A DNA stretch of 64,000 nucleotides from Guyanagaster necrorhizus (lineage: Eukaryota > Basidiomycota > Agaricomycetes > Agaricales > Physalacriaceae). Shown here in pieces: positions 46,691 through 59,788 of the stretch; the stretch's first letter is position 1; every line of letters starts with the position of its first letter. The notes beneath the pieces were generated by a model, which did not search any database, was not told the DNA's origin, and was given only the letters and a program-made list of their open reading frames with translations. The stretch is from the NCBI RefSeq assembly GCF_019112545.1, contig NW_025064910.1:62001-126000 (forward strand). The letters run 5' to 3'. The position numbers and the translations under genes were made by a program.

Positions 46691-48300
46691 CATTTATCAG
46701 TCTGTCTCATTCCTTTCGATGCCGTAGTGTCTCTTCTAGAATGAGTTGGTCATTCACGTAAATACTTGCAATACAATTCCCCAGTTTGTACAATGGGCTC
46801 ACTTAACTGATGCGAGGCCATCATTCATGGTGACCTCTCCCACCAATGGGTGTTCGGAGGTGTTCAGCTGTCATTGTTTTCAATTGATTTGTGAACAGAC
46901 GGCGATACAGTAATAGAAAGGCAACCGCCAAATTTTGCATCATAATTATGCGCTGACTTATCGATTGTGGCCGGTATCCAGCAGAACAAATTATTCGACT
47001 CTTGATTTCAGTCAGAGGCCACTGACATTCAGTTACAATCCGATCTCACTCTTCGGTGACGGCGAAATGTCCTGCATGGCTTACCTGCGACGACAACAGG
47101 AGGGTTCAGTATGTGTCGGCAAGTAATTGTCGGCGATTTTGCGCACAACCGACTCGATGCACATTTACGAGAATTCATCTTCAAGGCGGGTATGAGGAGT
47201 GTGAGGTGACCGAAAGCACCTTTAATGAAGGATGCAAATTAATTTCCGCGGTGTAGTGGTGCTAGAGAGTCCAACAAAGATTCTTTGCGACTTCGTACTA
47301 GGAGTTGCCAGTGAATTGATATCAGTAGTCCTCAACGTTGAATCAGCTCCAGATCTGGCTAGTCCGACAATATATTGGCGACGAAGGGAAGTTGGTCGAG
47401 TCGCGGTGCTTAATATCTAATTAATTACAGGGTCATTGACGAACTGACTCCGAATTCTACGTCCTTCTTCCTTCTCGGCGAAAATTTCCTCGTGAACTCT
47501 CAGTAAACTTCGCACCTTCTTTCTTTTGGAATGCAATGGCATCATCCACGCGGAACGTAAACAACGCTTTGGTCTGGAAAGGAAAAATTCGCCAATTAAT
47601 GCAAGCTTGAAGTGAATAATGTCGATCTGATTTGCTACAATCGGTCCGTGAACAGCTGATCTTTGCAGCGTGTACATGCAAAGACCTTCGTTGAAATCTG
47701 AATACCGTGTTGCCTCTGGATGGCCTTGGCTCATCGCAGAACTTTACATTTTTCACCTTCTCTCTGCTTGGCTGTTCCCAGAACCGGTTAGGCCATGCAT
47801 CTACTCCTCGGTCCTCTGAGCCCTCCTTCTCTGCGGTCAATGAAGATCGTCGGTATAGAAGTCTTCATTCTGACTCACTTCCATCGCATATAATTTTTTC
47901 TTCTCAATATCAATCCAAGCACACGCGTTGACGGGCTCTTGAGCCACTCAATGTTGAACTGGCAATTTCATTTATTTTACGGTTTCCTATGCGTTGTCTT
48001 TGAACGGACAAGTTAGCGAAGTGACCGCCACGCCGCACACCACAGTTACGTGCTTCCATTCACTATGAAGACGAAATGCCGGTGAAAGGTAAATAAAATG
48101 GCGTATATGTATCTATTGTCAGGTGCTACGTCGGTGATAATTCGTGGGTCCATCCAATTATCTACCGACGCTTCTCTGCTAGGACACTAAGTAGCGCCTA
48201 GACGCCTCCAGTATGACACGAAGAGCGTAGATCCCGAGAGCCGGAGGAAGGTGAATTGTTTCCCCAGTCCGTATCCACATGAAATGGGCTGGATTAGCAC
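46691..48300. other. Intergenic, no gene recognised
   Basis: Only short open stretches without splice-supported continuity or known motifs. It could hold a decayed copy of the neighbouring family; I see nothing I can support. Confidence 0.5.
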
Positions 48301-48307
48301 TATAAAA
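48301..48307 (+). promoter_or_regulatory. TATA box of hydrophobin gene
   Basis: TATAAAAGG begins 78 bases before the ATG, a usual spacing for a strongly expressed fungal gene. Confidence 0.6.
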
Positions 48308-48378
48308 GGCCTTGCGAAACTCTACGAACCTCAGTAATCCAGCTATTGTACTGTCTAGTTCCTTCTCTAGTACCCACA

Positions 48379-48938
48379 ATGTTTCCTCGTGCTTTCGCCG
48401 CTGCCGTTGTCATGCTCGCCACCCTCGCATCCATCGCCATGGTAAGCACTGCCATGACTTGTGCCTCCTACAATACTCATCGGTAATAGGCCGCTCCAAC
48501 CACCGCCACCTACACTGGTGGCCAGTGCAACACCGGTAGCATGCAATGCTGCAACCAGGCTGGGCCCGTTCGTACTTGTCGAACAGCATCGTGCAAAACC
48601 TCATTAATATACACAGGCGAACAAACTCCCTCTCGATAGTACTGTGGCTGGGATTCTCAGTATCATTCTCCCAAGCTTAAGCGTCCCCGTGTAAGTTGCA
48701 GCCATCACTTAAACGTTCTACTACAGGAAAGTAACAGAGGATTTCTTCTAGTGGTATCAGCTGCACCCCCATTTCGGTTATTGGGGCTGGTGGAAATTCT
48801 TGCACCGAGCAGACAGTTTGTTGCGAAAACAACAACTTTGTAAGTTGAAATGTCCTTGGCCTTATCATGGTTGGCTCAAGCATTTTCTAGAACGGTGTCA
48901 TCGCCATTGGATGCACTCCCATTAACCTCAACCTTTGA
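48379..48938 (+). CDS. Class I hydrophobin
   Basis: Small secreted, self-assembling surface protein of hyphae and fruit bodies. Signal peptide [20 protein letters not shown]. The eight-cysteine pattern is complete: C-NTGSMQ-CC, then ISC, NSC, TVCC and IGC. Hydrophobic stretch [18 protein letters not shown]. Exons about 48379-48441, 48490-48567, 48617-48690, 48752-48839 and 48891-48938; the third intron begins GTTCGT or the alternative GC after CAACCAG. Length about 110 residues, typical for the family. Confidence 0.93.
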
Positions 48939-49272
48939 CCGTTGGTCTAGATCGGTTTGATGCTTATTTAGATGATCATGTTTGTAAATTGATAAAACTT
49001 GTTTTGCTCTCGTCTGCTATTTTCCATTGAAATTCTTGAACTGAACCCTTGATTGCCTGAATGACTCCGGTTCGCTGGGTACTAATATTTGAATCATTGA
49101 AAAATGGTTACCAATTCACGTAATCTACTGCTCAGCGCTTTTTGACCCATAACTTCGAGCTTGCATGGCGAGCGGGCATCGGCCCGAGGAGGGACGTCAT
49201 CATCACGTGTCGGCGCACCTGAGTCCAAGTTGTGGACTTGCCTCTCTCGACATTAATGACGCCCTTTCCACA

Positions 49273-50449
49273 ATGTCTACTCGACCAAGACGTACGATCA
49301 GAAGTGCTGCGAGCTCCAAGATACCCCAGTATGCAGCAGCAGCCTTACAGCCGTCTCACGACGGGCCCAACATGCAATACTTGTTGAAGAATCCACGGAG
49401 CGCGTTGACAAAGATGGATATTTCGGTACGTACCTCTTCTGCAGCTTTTACATCGTTACTGGATTTCTTGAACAGTTCCCGATAGACAATCTTCAACATC
49501 GACACTTGGTCTTCGCTCTCTGAGGACTCGCGAGCCGTTTTGTCGACCTTGCTTCCACCAACGGCGTTCCTTGGATACCAGCACTCTATTGATCCTAGCC
49601 ACCCAAGCAAGGAAGCGCCTTCATTACCACCATCGTCGTCGTCAGGAACGCTCGACACCTCCATTTTCACAGACTCGCACTTCCTTTCCGCTGCACACAC
49701 CTTCCAGGATCACATATTCTCTGGATGGACCACCGATAGCCATATTTCAAAAGTGGAGAAATATAAACAAGGTATACGTGACGGTACGCTTTCAGCACCA
49801 TACAAAGACGAAGAGTGGGCAAAGCAAAACAGAAACGATGCCCAATGGTTGACGTTTCCTGAATCGTCTGCTCGTGCAGGGTATGTTCCTTTTCAGTTGC
49901 AAACAATTATATTAATTTTATATTGCGCAGGCAAGCCGCCGAGGTGAGATTTACGGACCTCATCCACAATGCCATCATCCAAGTTGGGGACCTCATCTCG
50001 TATAAACGAAACTTCACGAATGGCAACATAATCATCGAGAAAGATGCTCTTGTTCGTCCTCTTTTTTCTTTCTTTGACATATTTACTTATGGCGTATCTC
50101 TCATCAGGTACAGTCGGTGGACCGTAGAACAAGAAGTGTGACGTTGCTGCTCCCTAGCAGTACAACGCAACATCTTCCCGCCGCATTGCTGGCACCCGTA
50201 CCAGGTGACCCGGATGACTCCATACGAAGTATGACAGTCATGTCTCCGTCTATGCTGGAGACCGGCCTTTTGGATATCGATGGACGGGTTGAGCGAGGAA
50301 AGCGGCCCAATGGGAATGCGTGGAAGTCTTTTACTCTGTGGCGGTGGAAAGACAGTGACGAAGAGCTATTCGACCTAGATGAAAGAGGCGGGAGGGAGAG
50401 TCATGGTACTCTTTTTTATATTCGTGGCTGCTTTTATCATGACCGATGA
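49273..50449 (+). CDS. ASX homology (ASXH/DEUBAD-type) protein
   Basis: Basic N-terminus MSTRPRRTIRSAASSK, then MQYLLKNPRSALTKMDIS and, after an intron, IFNIDTWSSLSEDSRAVLST followed by LLPPTAFLGYQ. This order matches the ASX homology/DEUBAD region, which in animals (ASX, ASXL) binds and activates the BAP1/Calypso deubiquitinase acting on histone H2A. A mid region (HISKVEKYKQGIRDG) and a C-terminal region (WKSFTLWRWKDSDEELFDLD) follow, stop 50447-50449. Exons about 49273-49425, 49486-49880, 49931-50051, 50108-50449. A UCHL5-type deubiquitinase lies 6.4 kb downstream. The domain call rests on motif pattern, not on a search. Confidence 0.7.
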
Positions 50450-50750
50450 ATATACAATATGATATGCATCCTATGTCTCTAGCACAGTTGGAATTACAAT
50501 GCTTCTCTACCCATCCTGTGGATTGCTATAATGGAAGCCCGGGAAGAATCATACTTTTTTCCAGTGCTACTACTACTTTACAATCGTTCCAGCCAAAAGT
50601 CGGTGGAAGGATATCGACATGTAAATTACCCTAATTTTTGGTTGAACATGACGAGGACCCTGTGAAGAAATTGAAATGACTAGTCCGCTCATAAGTTCAG
50701 GCATTTATTTCCGTAATAAAGTATCACTATTATACAACACTATAGATCCA

Positions 50751-51290
50751 CTACGCATACTTCGCAGTATACTGAGCAAACGGCTTCGCTCGTCTATTCA
50801 CCCTCGACTCTCCCGTCGGTTTAATCGGACTATGATCAATCACCTCCTCGACCCATCCCTCATTCTCGCACTCATCAAATCCAACAGTCTCGATACCCGC
50901 TTTATACTGTCATTGGAAGCGATGGTATAAAGAAGGTTCCTCGGGACTGAGGTCGAAAGCCGAGTCTGCTGGTGGTTATAGAGGTGTGGGAAGGTGCTCT
51001 CCCACTGTCCCTAGATTCAGACGCTCCCAAATCTCTTGGGCGAGTAGCCGTAAAGGTCCCTACTTGGGTGCAGGGGACGCATTTAGAAGTAACCCAATCT
51101 GCAACATATTTCTCGAAGAATGAGAGAATGGCCTCGAGTTTGTCTGGTGTCAGGCATCTGGCAATGGGACCGGCGGTGCAATGACATGCGAGAGTGCATT
51201 CCTTGACAGAGTAGAAGAGTTTGTGTAATGGATAGCATGCACCTAAATCTCCGTGAAATGTGGGAACGTGATGAGGTGGAGTTAGGGTTT
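50751..51290 (-). CDS. Possible minus-strand gene, unrecognised
   Basis: Minus-strand segments read like protein: LFYSVKECTLACHCTAGPIA and DKLEAILSFFEKYVADWV near 51100-51230, and GIETVGFDECENEGWVEEVI near 50850-50905 ending at a stop at 50751-50753. One in-frame TGA near 50915 and an unclear junction between the two parts leave the model unresolved. It would be divergent from mS33. No family recognised. Confidence 0.3.
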
Positions 51291-51303
51291 CTCCCGAACT
51301 GTC

Positions 51304-51676
51304 ATGGCCAATGTCCGGCCCTCCACACTCGAAGCACTGACCCGTTTACAATGCTCAATATTCCAAACGACATACAACCCGACGCGGGTCCGTACCGGTG
51401 CCAAATATCTCCGTGCTCGTCTCCGGGGCCCTTCTATGGTCAAATATTATCCCCTCGCGCTTAACATCTCTGCGATTGCCCGTCGATACCCAGCGTTAGA
51501 GATTGTGGATGAGAAAGAACAGCAGAGGTTCCAAGATATTATCGATAGGAAGAAGAGAGGGAAAGGCGCCCCGAAAAAGCTGAAAAAGAATGGTGCTTTT
51601 ATTCTCTTCCTTATTCTTCGTCATCTTTTTAACCGATAGTCCAGAGGACGGCAAAAGAGCCCAGAAAAAACGGTAG
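51304..51676 (+). CDS. RSM27: Mitochondrial small-subunit ribosomal protein mS33
   Basis: Component of the mitochondrial ribosome small subunit. It begins MANVRPSTLEALTRLQCSIF, then TTYNPTRVRTGAKYLRARLR and GPSMVKYYP, the conserved mS33 core, and ends with KKRGKGAPKK. One intron (51593-51644) joins ...KKN to EDGKRAQKKR; without it the frame would run into an atypical hydrophobic tail. Exons 51304-51592 and 51645-51676 give 106 residues, the usual size. Confidence 0.88.
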
Positions 51677-51691
51677 AATCCCGGTCACAAA

Positions 51692-52110
51692 TTACATGTG
51701 TCGTTTACCTATGGCAGAGATCACAAGTTTATTCCCGTTGAACCCCATCTCTTCATCGTCTGTTCGAACCTTCTCGCCGATCTGGAGGACGCTTCCAATG
51801 CGACCTGTCTTTACACATTTGCTGTCTTCCAGTGATGATAAGTGGAAAGTTGGAACTGTGACTCTAAGTCTCGGGAGTTGCATAGCAAATTACATTCAGA
51901 ACATTAGCGAATCAAACGGTACTATGCGAGTCATCGAGACATTATTCTTCACTTGTAGACATATAAAGGTGCTTCTAGACCTCTTAGGACTCTTCCATTA
52001 CTTACCGCTCCGTTCGACCACGCATCAGAGTCGAGGTATATTGTTGAACCATGTGGTCCATCGTTCCATGGACAAATCGGGGAAAGAATATCCTTCTCCA
52101 GAACGATGGT
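51692..52110 (-). CDS. Possible small minus-strand gene, unrecognised, convergent with mS33
   Basis: The last minus-strand exon reads VTVPTFHLSSLEDSKCVKTG and VRTDDEEMGFNGNKLVISAI and stops at 51692, 16 bases after the mS33 stop. An upstream exon near 52040-52110 (SPICPWNDGPHGSTIYLDSD) joins it in frame through a GTAAGT donor and a TTAG acceptor. The start is not found. No domain recognised. Confidence 0.35.
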
Positions 52111-52511
52111 AACTATGGCAAGGTGCAGCTTATATCTATGCCGCGTACCTCAGTTTTGTGTTGTGAGTTAAAGGAATACTGATATTTACTGCTCAAGCCT
52201 GAAATATTGCAAACAGATGCAGAACTAGATGTTCCGAGTCAAGTATTGATCCCGTGTTGCAAAAAGGCGTCGAGGCAAATAGTCCCCACTCAGCTGCGGG
52301 AGTTACTCAAGAAATGCTGACGTCGTTGTCCACGAGGTGGCTTGCAAAACGTTGCAGGGCTGGCACAAGCGTTAAAAGGACCGGTACTCCGTATGAGAGG
52401 ACAACGCATTCTTCGTTTTCTCTATTCCATGCTCACTTTCTCTCCTTGTGTATATTGAAGCAGAATCGAGAGCGAAATTTTTTGCTTAATTGTTGCAGCA
52501 GGATTCTTCAG

Positions 52512-53428
52512 ATGATGGTAAGTCGTGCTTCATCCCTCGTCTCCTCAGCTACTTTTACTTCCCTTGCAGGCATCCTCTGTATTTTTCACATCCCACTCTT
52601 ACACCGCGTGCGCGACTTTGCTCGTCTACGACCTGCTCCTTCTGTTCCCCACTGAGATTAATTATGTATGGCTTCCTCGACCCACACATCCTCATCTGCT
52701 GCTGTTCGCATTGAACCGCTACTCACCCTTGGTCGATATGGCGCTGACCATCAATTGGCTCTTGCATAAGTCCACTCCCGCTGACTGTCACCGGTTTTAC
52801 ATCATTGTAAGCCCATTCGCGCTTACTGGGATTTTCATATCGCAGGTAATCCTCATGATCCGCACGTATGCGATATGGGATAGGCGCAGGGCGATATTCT
52901 GGTGTTTTATCGGGATTGGGATCTTCTGTTTCATACCGACGGTCATTTGCATGGCCATGGAACTCAAGACGGCTCAATGTGGGTTGCTTGTCATCCGAAG
53001 CCTGCGGGGGGCTTAACACTTTTTGATTCACAGTCGTCGCTTTGCCCAACCACCCTGACTGCTTGAATGTGTCTCCTCCATACCTCCTGGCAGTGGCATT
53101 TATCTTTATGCTCGTTATAGATACGATCATTGCTTTGCTCACGCTCTTCAAAGGCGTAGAGCACCTTCGGCGGTCAAACCACCCTTTCCTTACGGAATTC
53201 TACGCCTCTGGGATGCTCTTCTACATATGCATCTTCATCATATCCCTCGCCAATATCCTTGTCCCCATGTGGGCCCCGGATCTCATAGGTTTCCTCAGTG
53301 GCTTCCAGCGCATCTTCCATTCAATTCTGTGCAACCGTGTCATGTTGCTCATCCTCAAGCAGAGACAGCGCTCTCCTACAGAGGATCCATACACGGGCGA
53401 CGTTGGACTGTCTGACACCGCGCAGTAG
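52512..53428 (+). CDS. DUF6533-type seven-helix membrane protein
   Basis: Multi-pass protein of a family greatly expanded in Agaricomycetes; function unknown. After a probable two-codon first exon (52512-52517) it reads SSVFFTSHSYTACATLLVYD, LLLLFPTEINYVWL and LFALNRYSPLVDMAL, the signature N-terminal region. Then come GIFISQVILMIRTYAIWDRR, IFWCFIGIGIFCFIPTVICM, YLLAVAFIFMLVIDTIIAL, GMLFYICIFIISLANILVP and a short polar tail, stop 53426-53428. An intron lies at 52979-53033. The start is uncertain; earlier exons may exist. Confidence 0.75.
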
Positions 53429-55447
53429 GTTATACCCAAGCATGTCTCTTTATGGCATTACTGTGCATAAAATATCCACCAGCTCAGGTTGAACACAGTA
53501 AGAGACCCATGCGTTTCTAATACCAAAAACAAGCGTTTCGGTTTCAGGATGAGTACTTCATAGAAGAGGTAATATTATTAAATAGCACCTCTGATAGGTC
53601 ATGCTCTCTCGATGGCCTTCTAGGTTACTTTGCCTTGAGGTAAAGAGTCTCTCGGTAGACTGGTGCCGTCTCGTCCTTTTTGCCACTACCTCAATACCTT
53701 CTCTTGAGATCTGACCGTCTACTAGCGTCCCAGCAACGAGGCGGCTCGTAGTCTCGCACAAAATTAGGTGTTGTTCAGATCCTTGAAGACCGATAAGCTA
53801 GACTGGATAGCTTGGTTGTGTGTCAACTATCCCATCCACAGCCGCAGTGAGATATAAAGAGTTTTATCTCTCTCGATATGGCACTGTGGATGCCGCTAAA
53901 TCTGCCATTGAAGAGTTCCGCAGCAAAATTGTCAAGCCTGCAGAAAAAACGTATCGGCGTGCGCTCTTTTTATGATGCCTTTTGCTCTGATCACTTCCTA
54001 TACTTGATGACTCCGTCCTTGCCCCGTTGAGGATCTTCAGTAGGGTGATGGTACTGACTTGGATGTCTGCTGACAACTTTCTTAGAAGTGTTGAGTCCTG
54101 ACTTAGCCTGTATCCACTACGAATCATTCTTATTGTTCTGGCATTTAGTCTTTCTGTGGTTAAATAGATTTTTTTTTCAATGATACCTCTTCCAAATGTT
54201 CACTCAGGCTTGACCAAATATACCACGACACCACATCCCTCTTGCAACCCCTGGACACGAGTTGAAGCTGTCTTCTCGAAACTTCTGTGAAACCAAACAC
54301 TAAGGCTGCTTGTTGACGTTCTGGGATTTTCTTGTGGAGGCACTCCTGCTAATGGTTTCTCGGTAGTACCGTTAAGTTGGTTGTTTATCCCTATATAAAG
54401 TTCTCCATAACGTTCACAGTCGTGTAATTGATACGCCACTGGTATACAGGCACATTCACTACTACAACTGTGAGAAATGGTAGGAATATTATGGCTGGTG
54501 CGAAGCAGCAGGAGGATTTGAAGAAGTATGTTTAGAACTCCATAGAAAACGCAAGGGAAAGGGTTTTTCATAGGGCCGTGTTATTGGTTTAGGCCCACTG
54601 GCTTTCAGGACCAAAGCGACGAATGTATGACGAGTCTCATACGAACCTCTTACCGCGGATACCAATAAAAAGTGGGCTGAAATTCGGATGTCTCGGAGTT
54701 GTTGACTCTTGGAGGATGAAATGTAGATACGCACGAAATCCTGGCCGGGGGGAGCTATACGCCTGGTGCCGCGGCGATATATTACACTAAATCAATCATT
54801 CGAGTCCACTATGCTGAGGCGAGACGAACGTACGTAGGAAGAAGCTTGTGGGCCATCATGCTCCTTCACTTCGTTTTCACCGAGCGTGAGAGCGATATAC
54901 ATATGATCTAATGGTTTTTAGGATAATTTGAACTTGAAACGCGTAGGCCCTGGGCAGTTGGTGGTCGGAAGGCGGGCCGAGTTCCGCGACTGAAACCACT
55001 ACGAGCCTCTTGCTTGTCTCGTCTTGAAAGGAAAACCTTGGATATTTGACCTCGCTGGCTCTCAGTGTCGACATTTATGATGATGATGCCAGGAAATGTC
55101 AAGCTGGGGGCTTCATCGCTTCCTTTGCCTTACCTGCGCGCACTGAACCCGCTTGGCTTTGTCTGTATACTGGATACATGCTCAGTATTAGCTTTATGGT
55201 AATAGTGTTACATTTACATATCTTGTCGTGTACTTGACATCGCCCAAGAATGGTCTGCATCTCGCACGGGCAAAGCACGGCCGAGACAAAGAAGGAAGAG
55301 TAATGGCCATGTGGTTATGTATCAGCGCTTGATCTATACAGGCAGTTCATTAACTTGCCCCTCTTTCTTCCTCTTATCATCCCCCCCGGTCCGTCCAATT
55401 GTTATCGATTCTCCTCACCTCCACCACCACTTCGAATAGAATAAATA
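53429..55447. other. 2 kb intergenic, no gene recognised
   Basis: Short open stretches on both strands have no splice-supported continuity. A CT-rich stretch near 55355-55440 looks like the promoter of the following gene. Confidence 0.5.
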
Positions 55448-56559
<1,112 letters not shown>

Positions 56560-56884
56560 AGGATTTGCTTTTGATTATGCTCATAGTTGTTGCTGTAAAC
56601 ATTTCACCTTCTTCTCATGAGTGCATGTTTACTTCTCGTCACCGAGATGGTCAGACAAAAAACTGAAGTACAGAATGTTAAATACGAGGCTCCTCGCAGT
56701 TGTATCTCCTTCTTTCCCTGCTTCTATCACCTTTTTCACCTGAGCATCACTTTATCATGTTCAGGCGGTATTTTTGAATATTGGTGGCCTCGCGTGGTAT
56801 CGCATGTTCAATCCCGAATGCATTTCAACAGTTGCATCACAAATTATGTCAGTTCTATAAGCCCTGAGGCGCATACAAATTGCG

Positions 56885-58442
56885 TTACTTCTTTGCAAGC
56901 AATCCTGACAAAAGGCCTTCGTCCTTCAGGAATTTCAGATACTTGACGAAGAATGGCTCGTAATCGTGTATTCGCTTTACATGATCGGTCTGCAGAGAGA
57001 ATTCAGGGAAGAACAAGGAAGCTGGTAGACGAAAAAGAAACCTACGTGGTCTCTCCACGCTTTCGCCATTTCCTCACCTACAGCTACCTTGGCTTTCATA
57101 GCGTTGTTGACGCATTGCTCCCACGCGTGACGTAGAGCATCCTGGTCCATATACAATATATCCCGATCCCTGTCATTGCGTCTACTGGCGAAATCAGAAG
57201 CAAATTTTTGTCCGCCTCCGCCATCAAACACGTTGGAAGCAGCAGAGAGAAGGGATGGATCAACCTATTCACGTTATCAATGTGCAGAGAACGTGATACG
57301 AATATAAACGACAACTGACCGCCTTCTGCCAGCCTTCCTCTAGACGCCGCTCGAGTTGCCGCCGCTCTGACTTGCAATACTCCCACTCGTCGCTTGCTTT
57401 TTCATATGCGTCATCTACAATAGCCAGGAGACTGAACCGAATATCATTGCCTCCATCGTCACCTCCCCCGCCGTATTTACGCATCTTCATCCTGAGTGCC
57501 GGCCGGACGACGTCCATCCACTCCGTTTTCTCCGTCACGTCGCCGACCTCCAAGGGTCCTGACTTGAGCCCATCAAGTTCCCAGACTTTGCAGTACGCGG
57601 GGACGTAGCCGATGAAATGGTAGGTTTCCTCGTCACCTTGTTCGGGATTCTTGGTTGGGGGATTCTTGGTCTTGGCGCGTTTGTTCGGGGGAGGGTTAGA
57701 ACCACGGTTCGTTTTCTCCTTCTCCTTTTTTACACTATCGAGGATGGTTGTGGCCAAGGCGCTGTCGGCGCCTCGGAGGTCGGCTGGTCTGGTGTCATTA
57801 AATCTACGACTACATACAAGCGATTCAGAGAAACGTACCGAGCAAGAGAATTATGTGCATTTCGGATCAGAGAAGAATTTGATATCGCGAGTCCTTTCAT
57901 CTAGAACATCTTCTGAATGGGTGACGAGGGGCAGAGGCGCACAAACTCACCTCGGGAGACATTTCCCTTGTGTATTCTTTGAAGTCGCTCAGGTCCTTTC
58001 CAATATTGACGTTTGAGCAGTTGAAAAGGATGTTAAGAATGGCTTGAGAAGCGCAAGCATCGTCACTGAGCTGGTTCGCAAACCATACATGCTCAGCTGC
58101 TGGATCCTTAAATTCGGCAGGACGATGTGTGTCCTTTCGCCATCGAAAGCAGAATACCAAGCCGTAAGGGTGGAGATGGTCGACGGCCCAAGGTTCTATA
58201 TCGTATAGTTCGACGATTTCGAGGTGCTTGACTCCCAGTTTACGCGTCAAGGTTGTGAAAACGCCTGCGTAGACATGAGTAAGGATGGAGCTGATGGAGC
58301 TGAAGGGCTCGCCTGGGTCGGATTCGATGACAGCAAATGGTCCACCGACAAGATCTATTGACAATTTCTGGCCGTTGAGGTCGTCGTTTGTAGCAGTTTC
58401 GGGGGGGACAGAATCCAGTCGGACATTGGACGTGGAAGCCAT
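56885..58442 (-). CDS. UCHL5: Ubiquitin C-terminal hydrolase, UCHL5/UCH37 type
   Basis: Cysteine deubiquitinase of the UCH family, which in other organisms acts at the proteasome (with RPN13) or on chromatin (BAP1 with ASX). It starts MASTSNVRLDSVPPETATND. The catalytic domain shows AVIESDPGEPFSSI, VELYDIEPWAVDHLHPYGLV and FANQLSDDACASQAILNIL with the active Cys, then YHFIGYVP with the catalytic His and WELDGLKSGP with Asp. The C-terminal UCH-specific helix region (TDHVKRIHDYEPFFVKYLKF) ends LLSGLLAKK. Exons 58442-57951, 57900-57839, 57803-57320, 57264-57046, 56989-56885. The insert KKEKEKTNRGSNPPPNKRAK before the His is a basic, nuclear-signal-like stretch. Confidence 0.92.
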
Positions 58443-58980
58443 GCAATAAGAACGTAGTAAGCAAACTTTGGTGTTTAGTCGGCGTTCGGACCGGTAAACC
58501 GAAGACTCGTCTCTTAACTCTCATGGCCTTCAAATGGATCCGACGAGATTGCGAGTCGGGAACGTGAGCAAATTTTAGTGCCCTGGATTCCAACTGACCT
58601 TAATATTCCAACGTTTTGGTTCGTTTCACTATAGTGCCTCCGGCGTATCTGCTGATGGCTATTCGTTTGCTTTAAACGCGACGTCTAGCACTGAGTACTC
58701 AAGAATGTTTCGGACTGTCATGAAACTGCAGAGCTTTCTGGCCCATCATCGCCCATTGACCGGCTGGTCTCATTCAGTCTTGGATATTGTCTGTTTTTGG
58801 CCACCAGACGCGGTGCTCACCCCGCTTTGCTCGCAGGATACGGGTCGTCTACTTCCACGACGGGCAAGCTCGACCGAGACGCGTGATATTGCATGTGGCT
58901 AGGAACCAACAGCGCCGTTCAGTATGAGCGTCTTCCTATAAAACATTCGTGTCGTCTTCGGAACTAACCATCATCCCACT
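58443..58980. promoter_or_regulatory. Divergent promoter region, TATA box for the secreted-protein gene
   Basis: TATAAAA at 58937-58943 lies 44 bases before ATG 58981. The left part serves the minus-strand UCHL5 gene. Confidence 0.5.
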
Positions 58981-59788
58981 ATGATCAAGTTAGCTATAGG
59001 GCTTGTGCTTTTTGGCGCGTCATTAGTATCTGCTGCCGTCCTACCTCACATCGATGTACGCGCAGAACTCCCTTCTCCCGAGTGCGTAAACGCCATCAAA
59101 CAGATAGGACTGTATCATGAGGCGTACGATGCCTCGTGTACACAATTGGTGAGCTTTGATTTGGACATCGGGGAATTATATGGCACGTACTTAACCGTAT
59201 ACCATCTAGGTCTATGACTGTCTCGCACAAGTCAATGGAACTGAAGGTGAAACTGCTGATCTCTGGAGCGTGACGAGCTGCACTACTGCTGCGACCTGCC
59301 AAGGCGTAAGTCCTTTTCAGTCATTCTTTGGGACGCCCCAGTTACATTGAGCTTACACAGACCTATTGGACGGTATTTTTGGCGCAATGCTGGAACTCTG
59401 ACGTCGACGATGCAAGTGATCTTCCACACTTGAATTACAATGTGAGTCATATAATATAGTACATGACCTGGTAAAATTACACTCTTACACGTTGATCAGA
59501 TATACGCGAACATTGTTGGCGACTGCGCCTGGCAAGAAGGCGGATGTTCCAGCACCTTCCAGAACTACGTCGACTGGTTTTACGGTGCCCTCTCAGCTGT
59601 TGATGCCACCATCTGGCCCGAGTTTGCATCATTTCTTCCTCCTTTTGACTCGTTTTTGATATCATTTCCATTGTAGCTTTTCTACCGTAGAAGCGAACTG
59701 GGATTATATTGTCGGCTGGACACTGACTGGAGACACTATTCCATACACCAATTTCGATGATTGGCTTCACTATTCTTACACCACTTAA
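58981..59788 (+). CDS. Small secreted protein, copy 1 of tandem pair
   Basis: Signal peptide MIKLAIGLVLFGASLVSA, then LPSPECVNAIKQIGLYHEAY and VYDCLAQVNGTEG, with cysteines in WSVTSCTTAATCQG, VGDCAWQEGGC and a conserved tail IPYTNFDDWLHYS. Five exons: 58981-59148, 59210-59305, 59361-59441, 59500-59621, 59677-59788, all with clean GT-AG borders; about 190 residues. The exon pattern is the same as at 60803. No family recognised; extracellular by signal peptide. Confidence 0.85.

Noticed and set aside
49356..49700. Minus-strand frame of 114 codons containing SSESEDQVSM
   Set aside because: The plus strand gives a spliced ASXH-like protein through the same bases, with consensus splice sites and in-frame continuation.
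54160..54760. Minus-strand frames at 54200-54571 and 54489-54734
   Set aside because: They overlap each other in different phases, have no splice continuity and show no recognisable motif.
56617..57135. Plus-strand frames downstream of FUR1 (56617-56946, 56953-57135)
   Set aside because: They overlap the minus-strand C-terminal exons of the UCHL5-type gene or lie in the 3' flank of FUR1.
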